A DNA stretch of 64,000 nucleotides. Source: Paulinella micropora (Eukaryota; Cercozoa; Imbricatea; Euglyphida; Paulinellidae). The position numbers and the translations under genes were made by a program. Positions 43,339 to 52,849 of the stretch are shown in pieces. The notes beneath the pieces were generated by a model, which saw only the letters and a program-made list of their open reading frames with translations, made no database searches and had not been told where the DNA came from. Position 1 is the first letter of the stretch, and each line of letters opens with the position of its first letter. The DNA is taken from positions 1 to 64,000 of the forward strand of contig WBZZ01002425.1 in assembly GCA_019918135.1 (NCBI GenBank). Direction: 5' to 3'.

Positions 43339-45805
43339 TGCTTCTGCGACAAAGGATGCGGCGACTGTGATCCTGCAAGGCAAGGCGCCTGCGTTCATCG
43401 ATGGTATTAAGGGGAGAAGCTGGGATGACTGGTTTGCGCAGGCAAGGGCGGATTTGTCCTCGGTCGAATGCTGGGAATATGTCGCGCCTTTGGCTGATGT
43501 ACTGAGATGGCGGTCCGAGATTGAAGCTGAGCCTGCGGCGGGAGCACCGGATGCGGCTTACGGGGACCGGAAGGAGAACAAGAGAGAGGCTAAGGCGAGG
43601 GAGGCAAAGGCTCCTGCGGACGCAAAAGCTGGACCGGGGGCAGGAGATGGCATTACTTTGACCATGCAACAGCGACGGAAGATCATAGCCAGAAGGGCGC
43701 AGATCTTCATGTGGTTGTACAAAGCGCTAGAGTACGGATCGCCGGCGGAGAGGATTGTCCGACACTTGGTCAGAGAGCCTGCGCTGCGACCGGAAGAGCT
43801 CGTCGGCATCCTGCGTCAACGCTACCAAGGGAATGCGGCCCACCAGAAGCAGAAAAGGAACAGCATCGTAAGCAACTGGCAATTTAATGCTAAAGATGAT
43901 ATGATGGCACAGCTGAGGGACTTTATGAGTCATTGTGAGTTCCTAGAGGATCATGGTGAACCGGTCAGTGTCACACTGCAGATGCAGTTCGTGAAGACCG
44001 CCCTGGCAAAGTGTGCAGAGAAGCATTTGTGGAAGCCGTTCTTGGATGCGCAAGTTACCAATCCATCACTGGAGTGGGACGACTTCGAAGCGGCCTTCGA
44101 AAGGAGAGTAATCGCTAATGAAGAGCAGAGGATGGCTACCAAAGAGGAGGCGGCGATGTGGGCGAACGGGCAAGCGAAAGTTGGCAAGAGCGACAAGGGG
44201 GATAAGGGCGGCAAGAGCGATAGGCCGAAGCTGGAGTGCTACAACTGTTCAGAAGGCCACAAGTACTTCAGGTGCATGGAGAAGTGTCGCATACCTGGGC
44301 ACGAGCATGTAGGCAAGTCGTGCCCAACGCTCAAGGACAGGTACCGCAAGAAAATTCCTAAGGAAGAAAAACCGAAGAAAGATGTCGCGGCAAATGGAGG
44401 GAGAGACCAAGGACGCAAAGGTTCTGGTGCCCCGAGGAACCCCCCCGCCGCGGCCGTGTCGTGTATGGCGTTTGATCTAAGACGTCAAAGGCGAGCAACG
44501 ATGGTTGATCCTGTTCCAAGATATGCAGTGGGTGAGGAGGAGTACCTGGCTCCGGCGGCGGATGGTTCGGGACTGCGGGTGATACCTAAGAAGGGTGAGA
44601 AGACGTGTGGGTATGCATTTATGGCTCAGAATGAGACGAGGTTCGTTTTTGTGGCACCACCGGAGAGCGAGGCTGAAGGGAACCAAAGCAATGGGACGGT
44701 GAACGTGGCCGACTTCTGTACGGTGTTCAACAATGCTCCCCTGGCGGAGCTGCATTGGTGGAAGTGGTACTACAATCTCCGCATCTCTCCGGACGAATGG
44801 GAGCAATGGGCTAGTGGACTGTCGGGGGCTGAACCCTGTGGCAAAGACACGCCGGTACCCTTGGAATGTGAAGCGTGTAGTGTCACCCAGCTTGCCAAGC
44901 CCAAGATGTGCTCTAGATGCAAAATGGTGGCGTACTGCGATAGAGGGTGCCAGAGAATCGACTACCCAGCCCATAAGGAGTTCTGCAAATGGACGCAGAA
45001 CGAAGGCAAGGAAGACTGGGCTAAAGTCGTCGAGAGTGGCCGCGAGCCTCGGGGGTTGGGGCCTCATAGTCTGAATGAAACGAGACGAAGAGGGGATGTG
45101 GCCTACAGAAGGCTGCTGAGGTATTGTACCGTCAGACCGGACGTGGGGGAGAGTGCTATGGCGCTACAACCGAGGTACAACGACATCTTGCTGCTGATGG
45201 GCCCGCCCAAAGAAGCAAACGAGTATGTACAGGCGAGCTGGGACATACTGCAAGAGGCGAAGAGGCATGTGACCTCGGAACCGGAACGGGTGTTGCTACG
45301 TACCAAAGAACGTTACTTCCCCTGGGTATATCAACTCTCTTCGATTGAGGCGGCTACAGAGCAGGCGTTGGCGCAACGGCGTGCTGGGCTAAACACATCA
45401 GCTACGACAATGGGTCGAAGTGGTGGCACTAGTGATGTGATTGCAGGAGAGGGGGAGTCGGCTTACAGTGAAAGACGAGTTGGACGATGGGAAGAGGAGC
45501 GAACGGTCATCACACTAGAGGGCGGTGGAGGTGATCCAGTACCCCGGAATGTGATGGATGATGAAAAGAAGCCACCAAACACGCCGCCTACGCAGTTGGT
45601 TAGCGACAATGCACAAGATGGTGATGTGGAAATGACCGAGGAAGGGAGGTCTATGCAAGAAGGAGGGCTGCATCGCGATGGAGGAGGTACCTCTACTGGT
45701 GGAGAAGAAGACAAGGGACCTACAGCTCACATGGCTTTTGAAGATGGAGTAATGGGCAGGACCTGTATGAAGTCTATCTTGACTGTGGGTCGTCGCAGCA
45801 CATGA
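43334..45805 (+). CDS. gag: Element D Gag with CCHC knuckle and MYND finger
   Basis: A single 823-codon frame. Residues ~1-70: MSASATKDAATVILQGKAPA and WDDWFAQARADL. A UBN2/retrotransposon Gag region runs to ~290. The zinc knuckle CYNCSEGHKYFRC (about 44240) is C-x2-C-x3-H-x4-C. A linker follows, then the MYND finger at 44867-44986 (CEAC, CSRC, YCDRGC, H, C), then a helical region (RRLLRYCTVRPDVGESAMAL) and an acidic/Gly-rich tail. The frame ends at 45803, just past the protease motif, which is in the -1 frame. Domain order is the same as in element A. Confidence 0.88.
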   Translation: MSASATKDAATVILQGKAPAFIDGIKGRSWDDWFAQARADLSSVECWEYVAPLADVLRWRSEIEAEPAAGAPDAAYGDRKENKREAKAREAKAPADAKAGPGAGDGITLTMQQRRKIIARRAQIFMWLYKALEYGSPAERIVRHLVREPALRPEELVGILRQRYQGNAAHQKQKRNSIVSNWQFNAKDDMMAQLRDFMSHCEFLEDHGEPVSVTLQMQFVKTALAKCAEKHLWKPFLDAQVTNPSLEWDDFEAAFERRVIANEEQRMATKEEAAMWANGQAKVGKSDKGDKGGKSDRPKLECYNCSEGHKYFRCMEKCRIPGHEHVGKSCPTLKDRYRKKIPKEEKPKKDVAANGGRDQGRKGSGAPRNPPAAAVSCMAFDLRRQRRATMVDPVPRYAVGEEEYLAPAADGSGLRVIPKKGEKTCGYAFMAQNETRFVFVAPPESEAEGNQSNGTVNVADFCTVFNNAPLAELHWWKWYYNLRISPDEWEQWASGLSGAEPCGKDTPVPLECEACSVTQLAKPKMCSRCKMVAYCDRGCQRIDYPAHKEFCKWTQNEGKEDWAKVVESGREPRGLGPHSLNETRRRGDVAYRRLLRYCTVRPDVGESAMALQPRYNDILLLMGPPKEANEYVQASWDILQEAKRHVTSEPERVLLRTKERYFPWVYQLSSIEAATEQALAQRRAGLNTSATTMGRSGGTSDVIAGEGESAYSERRVGRWEEERTVITLEGGGGDPVPRNVMDDEKKPPNTPPTQLVSDNAQDGDVEMTEEGRSMQEGGLHRDGGGTSTGGEEDKGPTAHMAFEDGVMGRTCMKSILTVGRRST
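44867..44986 (+). other. MYND finger of element D
   Basis: C-x2-C-x10-C-x2-C-x4-YC-x3-C-x7-H-x3-C, intact and inside the open Gag frame. Confidence 0.88.
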
Positions 45806-46815
45806 TTCCGATAGAAGACGCCCTAAGCAAGATTGGACAGGAGGAGGGGGTGGCAGTGAGAGGGATCTCTGGGCTCATCAAAACTGTGGCGATGGGGGAT
45901 ACGTCGTTTACAGGCATGAATGGAGAAGGTGGGCAGCAGGAGGTGGAGATGGGGCAGACCTACGTCTTACCTACCCTTGATCGTACGCTATTCTCATCTG
46001 GTCGCCTACAGCGAACGGGTTACACAATAGTAATGCAAGATGACGAATTCTTCGTGATGAGGAAGAAGGTAATGGTAGAGGCATGCGAAAAGATTTTGAC
46101 TGGGAGCTTCGATGCTGATACGTGTCAATACCGATTTCACGTGGCGAACCCACCTGGATGGAGGAAAGAGAAGAAGGAATGCTCACCGTTCCCCGAATGC
46201 AACACTGCGTTTTGGTCTACCAGCATGAAACCAAGTACTACGGTGGACATGAGTGAGATAAATGGCATATTTCACTTCGGGGAGACGATGGCACGTCAAT
46301 TCTTGAAGCAAAATGGGCTGACACCGAAGGGAAAGGCGTCTGCCCTGAGGTGTGATTGCTTGGCCTGTTCTACCACTAAGATTACTAAGCACTCGTCATT
46401 TGAGGGGGCGTCGCTAACGCTATGTGCAAAGACGGGAGAGGACTGGAGTGCAGATGGTACCGGTCGTTTTCCGTTTCCGTTGTACGGCAACACGCCATAT
46501 TGCCTGTTGTTTGTGGAGAACGTGTCTGGATACCTGAAAGGGCATTGGAACCACACGAGGGCATCAGACATTGCTGTCAAGCAGCTGGCTGCTGTGAGGG
46601 TGTGGTCGAAGACCCAGACGGGGAACGACATGAAACAGTTCCGGACGGACAAAGAGTGGATCTCGAATACGGTGAAAGATTTCCTCAGAAGTGAGGGGAT
46701 TGAGCCCCGGTTACCCGTTCGTGCGGACCCTAATAAGGATGCGTATGCTGAGGCAGGGATTCACATTGTTTTCTCATTGGCAGCTACGTTGCTAACCGCG
46801 AGGAGTGTGCGATGA
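45757..46815 (+). CDS. pol: Element D protease, GAG-pre-integrase and integrase core
   Basis: Protease motif YLDCGSSQHMIP (45775-45810) has Cys where Ser/Thr is usual in D-S/T-G. GAG-pre-integrase: HFGETMARQFLKQNGL and CDCLACSTTKITKHSS. Integrase: WSADGTGRFPFPLYG (first Asp), QFRTDKEWISNTVKDF (second Asp), DAYAEAGIHIVFS (Glu). The frame is -1 to Gag and ends TGA at 46813, overlapping the next frame as ATGA. The frame changes may be programmed or be indels. Confidence 0.85.
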   Translation, partial: QDLYEVYLDCGSSQHMIPIEDALSKIGQEEGVAVRGISGLIKTVAMGDTSFTGMNGEGGQQEVEMGQTYVLPTLDRTLFSSGRLQRTGYTIVMQDDEFFVMRKKVMVEACEKILTGSFDADTCQYRFHVANPPGWRKEKKECSPFPECNTAFWSTSMKPSTTVDMSEINGIFHFGETMARQFLKQNGLTPKGKASALRCDCLACSTTKITKHSSFEGASLTLCAKTGEDWSADGTGRFPFPLYGNTPYCLLFVENVSGYLKGHWNHTRASDIAVKQLAAVRVWSKTQTGNDMKQFRTDKEWISNTVKDFLRSEGIEPRLPVRADPNKDAYAEAGIHIVFSLAATLLTARSVR

Positions 46816-48572
46816 CGAGGCACGAGATGTTCTACAAAAGACCAGCTCCACCCTTCTCCATCCTGAAGCCTTTTGGGTGCTTATGTGTGTACTACAAGGG
46901 TGGCAAGAAGGGCCAAGAGAAGGGAGTGCCGGGAGTGTTCATGGGGGTGAGCACAGAGGAGTCAGCCTATAAGGTGTGGAGTTACTACAAAGGTAAGCTG
47001 GTGACGACGGCGGACATGGTCGTCAGGGACTCTACTGTACATGGCTGGCCTACTCTCTACCCACGGGGCAAGATGGCATCGTCACTGCAACACAGCTTCC
47101 AAACTGCCAACCCAGTTCGAGAGAAGGGGGCCGAAAAGGGCGTAAAACCCGGTGCATTTTTTACTGCAAGTGAACAGCGACTGTTAGACAAATTGCTGGA
47201 AGTGGTAACTGGTGAAGATAAAAATGATACCGGGGAAGAGGGGTGCATAGTGGAAGACGTGGCGGACGGACCGGAAGTGTTTTCTGCACGTGATGGTGTT
47301 CCAACTGACGAAGCTGGGGTTGTGGAGCTGGTGGTCGTTGGGGACGAGGGGTCGAGTAGTGGTCGTGCCAGAAAGGTGGGAGCAGGGGCTACTGATGGGA
47401 AGGTCGGAAGGGCAGCTGCTGGTGCACCTTTGCCTCGTTCAGGAGCATTGCAGGGTCGTGCTGGAGCGGACCAGAAGAGAGATGCAAGGGGGGTGCCAGT
47501 GGTGTGGACAGGTAACATCATTGACACATCCAACATAGTTGCAGGGGTGAGGAGCAGGAAGCCAACGAAGCCAACTAACTTCCGCTCTGGTGCATACTTG
47601 GTGACGGTCCCGATTCCTCATCGAGAGGCTACTGCCTCAGGCAAATTTAACGACTCAAGGTTCAAGGACATCGACAAGCACCTCAGGTTGGATGCTATCG
47701 TGGAGCGTCATGTGTCAGAGAAGCCTCCGGGGCAACCACTGGTCCCAACAAGGTTTGTCGACTTTGAAAAGCGAGAGACGGTCGATGGTCCGGTAGTGGA
47801 TACAAAGTCAAGGATTGCTGGCATTGGTTTCCGACAACCGGCGTGGCAGTACGATAGAGTGGATCTACCGACGTGTAGAGTTGAGTTGGTGTGGTCTACG
47901 TGTGCTCTTGCGGTATTGCAGGACCTTGATATATTTGGAATGGACGAGGAGAGTGCGTTCCCGCAGGTAAAGCTGCGGGTACCGGTGTGGCTGCAACCTC
48001 CGGCTGGATACGCGCCACCTAATGTGGTATGGGAAGCTCTTGGGGGGGTCAACGGTTTGAAGCCCTCTGGCCACATTTATTGGAACGACCGAGTGGTTCC
48101 GACTCAGAAGAAGATGGGCTTCGTGCAGAGCATCCTGGAGCCGGTCATGTTCGGAAGGATTGATCCTGAGACGAAGAAGACTGAAGTATTGACGTACCAT
48201 GTCGATGATAACATTCATGCTGCAGCGTCTAAGGCAAGCCGAAAGGAGTATGTGGAGAAGCTCAACGAGGAGTGGGGGAACGTGAAGGATCTAGGCCCGG
48301 TCAAACAGTTCCTCTCGCTTGAGTTTGAGGTTAGTAGGAAGGGTGGAGAATACACCGTATCTATCTACCAACGCGAGTATACGGAGACGTTGATGGCAAG
48401 GTTCAAGGAGCGACGGGCGTCCATGGATGCCGGCCAAGACGCCGTGGTTGCCGGAGGGATCGAAGATGGTGCCGGCGCTGGGGGAGTACTCGCCACAGGA
48501 GATTGTAGGGAGTTACATCTACTTGAAAGCGAGTTGCCCGGAGTCGGTTCTTCCGTTGAGTCACCTGGCTGA
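46812..48572 (+). CDS. pol: Element D integrase C-terminus and reverse transcriptase
   Basis: Begins MTRHEMFYKRPAPPFSILKP then FGCLCVYYKGG, the normal continuation of copia integrase. A variable linker follows, then RVT_2: PLVPTRFVDFEKRETVDGP, KSRIAGIGFRQPAWQYD, LQDLDIFGMDEESAFPQVKL (first Asp), PAGYAPPNVVWEALGGVNGL, TYHVDDNIHAA (YVDD box as HVDD), and LGPVKQFLSLEFEV. The frame goes out after about 48415 (MARFKERR). The catalytic residues are present. Confidence 0.87.
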   Translation: MTRHEMFYKRPAPPFSILKPFGCLCVYYKGGKKGQEKGVPGVFMGVSTEESAYKVWSYYKGKLVTTADMVVRDSTVHGWPTLYPRGKMASSLQHSFQTANPVREKGAEKGVKPGAFFTASEQRLLDKLLEVVTGEDKNDTGEEGCIVEDVADGPEVFSARDGVPTDEAGVVELVVVGDEGSSSGRARKVGAGATDGKVGRAAAGAPLPRSGALQGRAGADQKRDARGVPVVWTGNIIDTSNIVAGVRSRKPTKPTNFRSGAYLVTVPIPHREATASGKFNDSRFKDIDKHLRLDAIVERHVSEKPPGQPLVPTRFVDFEKRETVDGPVVDTKSRIAGIGFRQPAWQYDRVDLPTCRVELVWSTCALAVLQDLDIFGMDEESAFPQVKLRVPVWLQPPAGYAPPNVVWEALGGVNGLKPSGHIYWNDRVVPTQKKMGFVQSILEPVMFGRIDPETKKTEVLTYHVDDNIHAAASKASRKEYVEKLNEEWGNVKDLGPVKQFLSLEFEVSRKGGEYTVSIYQREYTETLMARFKERRASMDAGQDAVVAGGIEDGAGAGGVLATGDCRELHLLESELPGVGSSVESPG

Positions 48573-49176
48573 GCATCAGTCCGACAGGAGCAAGTTCAAT
48601 TATCGAGCGGCGGAGCTATTGCGCTATTTCCTGTTCGTCAAGAACAGGGGTGTTAAGTTCTCGTCGAATGGCAACCGTACGCCAGAGGCGGACTCAGATT
48701 CGTCCTTAGGAAATGGAAGTCGCATGTACTCGCGAACAGGGGGTGTGGTGTTCCTGGCGGATGGGCCTGTGATGGTGAGGGCTTCCAATCAGAAGCATTT
48801 GGCCACAGGCACGCAAGAGAGTGAAACCTATGCGGCTTCGGAGGTGTTGCATGATCTTGAGTCGGTGCGTAATATGATTCGGGCTCTGCCTTGGTCGGAT
48901 GAAAACCCATTGAAAGACGAGTTGATGGCGACGCCGACCCTCAATGTCGACAATCAGGCTACGGTGTGTACTGCGCCGGAATCGGTGTTTGGTAAGAAGC
49001 TGCGTCATATTGCTCTGAGGCATTACCATTTGACTGAGGCGATGAGGAAGGGGGAGGTTATGATGCGTTGGGTCCCGTCAGCAAACAATCGCGCCGATGT
49101 TCTCTCAAAGAAAATCGCTAGCCCCTCCTTGTTCAAGAAGGGGGCAGACAGACTGTCTGGACATCAGTCCAAGTAA
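48427..49176 (+). CDS. pol: Element D RNase H
   Basis: Frame +1 relative to RT. Motifs: EIVGSYIYLKASCPESVLP, YSRTGGVVFLADGPVMVRAS, SNQKHLATGTQESETYAASE (catalytic Glu), LNVDNQATVCTAPES, KLRHIALRHYHLTEAM, WVPSANNRADVLSKKI. Stop TAA at 49174. The usual YSDAD motif appears replaced by a less clear SNGNRTPEADSDS. Confidence 0.87.
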   Translation: MPAKTPWLPEGSKMVPALGEYSPQEIVGSYIYLKASCPESVLPLSHLAEHQSDRSKFNYRAAELLRYFLFVKNRGVKFSSNGNRTPEADSDSSLGNGSRMYSRTGGVVFLADGPVMVRASNQKHLATGTQESETYAASEVLHDLESVRNMIRALPWSDENPLKDELMATPTLNVDNQATVCTAPESVFGKKLRHIALRHYHLTEAMRKGEVMMRWVPSANNRADVLSKKIASPSLFKKGADRLSGHQSK

Positions 49177-49294
49177 GCATTACTGAGGATGCTTATGCCT
49201 TTGCTCATTAGAGGTGTCCTATGACTCTAGTGATAAGGTTAGAATATATTTGTGACTTCTACCTCACTAGTGACTTTATTGGTAACTACCTCTG

Positions 49295-49307
49295 AAATTA
49301 GGGGGAG
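49295..49307 (+). promoter_or_regulatory. Element D polypurine tract
   Basis: AAATTAGGGGGAG directly before the 3' LTR. Confidence 0.8.
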
Positions 49308-49601
49308 CTTTACATTACAATAACGGTTAGAATAATTTCTGACAGCAGTTACTCGTGATATGACAGTTACGTCATTTATTATATGTCGATAGGACTGATT
49401 TATCAATTATTTACGACTGACCTAATTAATGAATTTGGCATTGTCAGCCAGTCACATGTTATGGTTTTGCCGCCTTCAGTTTGGCGGTAATAATTTTACT
49501 CAATAAATCTCTCACAATCTGTTCAAACTGCGAACTACCAAAGTGTCCCGGTCTTCAACCCGGCCTCTGTCAACTAAGCTACCGGATTTATAAATACATT
49601 G
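49308..49601 (+). repeat. Element D 3' LTR
   Basis: 294 bp, three substitutions relative to the 5' LTR, followed by CCAGA. Confidence 0.93.
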
Positions 49602-50486
49602 CCAGAGGCAGGCCCAGCGCATTTTCTCAGCGTCTTCGACTAAGCTGGCGTCAAGCTTGCGTTTGTATCTAGCGGGGGGGAGGGGGGGTATAGTGGCACC
49701 GGGCCGGTCGTCAGCCCCCACACTTCATCGGGGTGTGTGGGCGCGACCCTTTTTAGCGCGCCCCGTATCGATTCTTCGTGCTTGGGCCAAGCTCGCGTCA
49801 ACACGTCGTCGAGCTCGTCCAGGCTTAACGCTAGATTGTCCTCGGAGTGCAAGCCCTTCATGCTTCTGGCTAGCAGGCGCAGCTTGTCTTCTTCGGAGGC
49901 GGCTAGCCAGGTCTCCAAAGCTTCGGCGCCAGCTAGCCAGGTCTCCAAGGCTTCGGCGGCGGCGTCCCTAAGTGTTCCGCTGCTCGCGCAGCTTTGTTTG
50001 TACTTCTAGTGGCAGTCCGTCGTACAACGGCAGCAGGTAGTGCCCGGCCAGCGTATGGTAATTTTTTTCTGCAACGCAATTCTTCACCCAAGGTATGCTG
50101 CGGACGGCGATCACCTCTTTTTCGCCGCGACAGGTGAAGCCGCCGAGCTGGGCGAGCGATTCGTCGTGCACCTGGGCCGTCATGAACACTGTTAAGGGAG
50201 GCTTGTTCCACAAGCTACAATACAATTGCGCCTTGAAGTGCACGAACAGGACCAGCGCAGCACAAAGCAGCTTTTGCCACGTACTGTCGCGCGATTTCGG
50301 ATTCTGCTGAAAGCCTACCAGCCAAGGCTGAGGGTTTTTGTTTTGCTGGTAAAAGCTGGGATTTTGTCCCAAGAAACTTGAGGGGTGTTCGTCTACTGGC
50401 AATTTTAAGCCGATATGTAAACTCAGGTCGTTGGAGTCTTGTGTAAAGCAAAGGACCACGGTATCGGGATCTAGTGTATACCCCAA
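49602..50486 (-). pseudogene. Host gene interrupted by element D, main part; unknown family
   Basis: Begins MGYTLDPDTVVLCFTQDSND (50486) with SFLGQNPSFYQQNKNPQPWL and a hydrophobic LLCAALVLFVHF, then HTLAGHYLLPLYDGLPLEVQ to 49968. After a frame change near 49970 it continues as ETWLAASEEDKLRLLARSMK and LDELDDVLTRAWPKHEESIR. At G7-A-G7 (49674-49688) the frame changes again, giving KLDASLVEDAEKMRWACLW up to the LTR target site. The rest is at 42926-43035. Repeated ETWLA(A/G)AE units suggest a small internal repeat. No family recognised. Confidence 0.6.
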
Positions 50487-50854
50487 GTAAAGCCGCGGCG
50501 CTTACTAATCTGTGTGCACAACCTCGTTGCCATCGCCCGGGACAGCTTGCGCGTGTATTCGTGCATAGGTTCTTTCCGTTCTCCTGTCTAGCTCCGGGAA
50601 CTAGCGCCGACTATACTTAGCTCTCATTCCGCCTCGGGGTTTGGTCTTTTTATGTATTTACTAGAAGGCCCCCCCCCCCAGTCCACAGCAAATCTCGACG
50701 AGGCCAAGCGCATCCCAGGCCCGGCAGAGAGAGAGAGAGAGAGAGGGGGGGGGGTGCACTTTTCTTTGGGCAAACATTTTATTTATATTACGTATTTTTA
50801 TTTTTTAATAAAAGACAAAAAAGAAATTTTTACTCTACTTGCATCATCGCACAG
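50487..50854. other. Intergenic, GA/G microsatellites
   Basis: Contains a GA run (50729-50746), G9, and an AT-rich stretch with AATAAA at 50806 on the plus strand. No gene seen. Confidence 0.5.
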
Positions 50855-50869
50855 TCACGCTGGGGGGGG

Positions 50870-51486
50870 GGGGGGGGGGAGCGAGGGTGGACGTTGCCCC
50901 TCTCTCCCCCCGCAGCCCGTGTTAGGCGGGCTGGCGCTGGGCAGTACTAGCCAAGACGATCGTGTAGCTATTGACTTGGCCGTGGGTGGCGGCTGCCACC
51001 CGCCGACCGCGCAAATGGCGAGCTCGAAACCCCGTGTTTTGTGCCAGAAAATGCCCTGCCTCGGCACCAAGTCGTCTACTGCGCAGCGGGCCTCCTTGAG
51101 GACTTGGCCTCTCCCTTGCACATCTTTGACCCCCCACGGCGTTAGCCCCTCGGCGTCCAAAAAGTACCGCTGGCCAAAGTCCAACCAGAAGTTGGGTGGC
51201 GGCGGCGGCCACCCCTGCGTGCCGGAACGTCAGCAGGCGCACGTCTTCGCCTGCCAGGCGCTGCAGCTCTAGAAAAAGATCTGTCGATCTCATGCTTCCT
51301 CCTCCTATAGAAACCGGCGCTTTCCCAGAGCGGCTGGTGTGCCACAACCCATCCTGCCCCCCCCCCCCCCAGCTGCCGTAAGTCTGACTCGTCGACGGCG
51401 TGCAGGTAACCGGTCCGGCCGCCCAAGTCGAGCGCCAGCGTCGCGGGGTCCTTGGCGGCTAGCCAGACACACTGCCGCCCTGGCAA
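50870..51486 (-). pseudogene. Unknown decayed host gene
   Basis: Protein-like sequence passes through three minus frames: AAKDPATLALDLGGRTGYLH then VAHQPLWESAGFYR (51486-51320), GGSMRSTDLFLELQRLAGED then VRLLTFRHAG (51310-51210), and FGQRYFLDAEGLTPWGVKDV then CAVDDLVPRQGIFWHKTRGF (51180-50990). Breaks lie at a C11 run (51358-51368) and within a GGCGGCGGC stretch (51196). No family recognised; it could be real if the homopolymer lengths are wrong. Confidence 0.45.
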
Positions 51487-51540
51487 AAGCCCGTATTATG
51501 GCTTTCACACTGTAGCGATTGTTTCAATGACTTTTTCAGA

Positions 51541-51768
51541 TTGGATCTAGATGATGTCACCCTGAAAGAGACATTTTCCGGCGCAGTGTCTTTCAACCAG
51601 CCCATAAGCACGTGGATCGTGACGGGGGTAGACGCGTTTAACAATAATTTTCTCAACACCTTCCTCGACGCCTGCAGCTTCCAGCAGAACCTCAGTGCCT
51701 GGGGCTGGCCGGCACATCAGTCCCACTGCGCACAGTTGCTAGCGGGTTCGCGCCTGGCCTGCGCCTGA
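51541..51768 (+). pseudogene. BspA-like (DUF285) repeat fragment
   Basis: ETFSGAVSFNQPISTWIVTG and LDACSFQQNLSAWGWPAHQS are two DUF285 repeats (SFNQPLS.W). It ends CAQLLAGSRLACA with TGA at 51766 and ATTAAA at about 51810. The C-terminal pattern (ADCALFS.., ..C..) matches the end of the full gene at 56128-58432. The 5' part is missing. Confidence 0.7.
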
Positions 51769-51833
51769 CCCTCGCCTTTGGACGAGCAGAGCAAGGTGGT
51801 TTTTTATTATTAAAAAGCAAAACGTCCGCGCTG

Positions 51834-52628
51834 CTAATTGTGGAGAGACCCCCTGCCACACTTGTCGATTATATAATGCAGACACGCCAGCGCGTCCACA
51901 AAGGCTTTGGGCTGGGAGGCGTCGCTCGAACCATACGACTTCTCAAGGGGGGTGGGCATCCGCGCTACGACTCTCTCGTAAGCATGCTCAAACTCTGCCT
52001 TTCCGAGAATGCACTGGGAGCCGTCGGATAGAGGAAACTTTGCGCGTGCAGCGAGCAGATCGAGAACTGCGGGCCGTTCTCTCCGTCATCCTCTCTCTGC
52101 CTCGAGTTTACGTAGGTCTGGAAAAAGAGCTGCCAATCCCACCCAAGACCTCGCAGGACCTCTTGCTGTGTCTCTTCTTTCTTTTTGCTCCGTCTTTTAA
52201 AAGCCTGCTTATATACCGCCTCGAGGCCATCATACACAGTGTAGAAGTCTTCGCCTTCCGCCAGCGCTAGCAAGGCAGGGTCGGGCTTCGAAATCTTTAA
52301 TGCCATCTCGACGCCGGCACCAGTCCGCCCTGTCGTCGTCCTCCTCATGGTAGTATGAATCATAGAAGGAGCTGTGTTGCGGAAGACACGAGGGGGTGTG
52401 GTCCTCGGAACACTTATCTGCCCCCGGGTGCTTGGTCCGCGTAAATACCACCAGGTCCCAGCCCTGCAGCTTGATCAGCCTGCGGACCTCCATGATGCAG
52501 CTGTCCAGGGCTCGGGGGTTATTCTCTGGGGTCAGCGAGAGCCTTCCCGCTGGAGGTGGGCAGATAAAGTCGTTCTGCATGTCCACGACCACCAGCGCCC
52601 AGCCGGGGGGGAACTCCTTTGGCTCCAT
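51834..52628 (-). pseudogene. Cysteine hydrolase-like (isochorismatase fold) N-half fused to unknown C-half
   Basis: Start ATG 52628. WALVVVDMQNDFICPPPAGR then WDLVVFTRTKHPGADKCSED match the isochorismatase/nicotinamidase start (DMQNDF active Asp; T.D.HP). The second half of that fold (Gxx.D.CV.xTA) is not found. Instead, after a frame change near 52350, comes ALKISKPDPALLALAEGEDF then YTVYDGLEAVYKQAF, and after another near 52050, SDGSQCILGKAEFEHAYE and PKAFVDALACLHYIIDK, with stop TAG at 51834. Either a divergent enzyme or a chimera. Catalytic Cys not located, so activity is doubtful. Confidence 0.6.
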
Positions 52629-52639
52629 GGTGGTGGGCG

Positions 52640-52849
52640 GGCTGGTAGGGAAACGCTGGCTTAGTCCTTTTACATCTAGGCTGTCCGCGAGTTGCAGGCA
52701 AACTCCCCCCCCCCCCCCCCGCGCCAGTGGGGGCAGCGGCAGGGGGAAGTATGGGGGGGGGGGTTCTCCCCCCCCCCCCCCCCGCTTGCATGTTTTTCTG
52801 ACTTTTCTGGCAGGGCCAGCGGAAAAACCATTTCTGGAGCAAATCAAAT
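52640..52849. repeat. Poly-C/poly-G tracts
   Basis: C14 (52707-52720), G10 and C15 (52776-52791) runs between divergent coding regions. Confidence 0.6.

Larger units (their letters stand above)
43036..49601 (+). mobile_element. Element D: complete Ty1/copia retrotransposon, 6566 bp
   Basis: Two 294-bp LTRs (43036-43329, 49308-49601) differ at only three positions. The 5-bp target duplication CCAGA is at 43031-43035 and 49602-49606. LTRs start CTTTACATT and end ATACATTG, so termini are not TG..CA. Order: primer site, Gag with CCHC, MYND, protease, integrase, RT, RNase H, polypurine tract. It has four long frames with -1, -1 and +1 changes between them and few stops, so it is younger and better kept than element A. 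It interrupts a minus-strand host gene. Confidence 0.95.
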
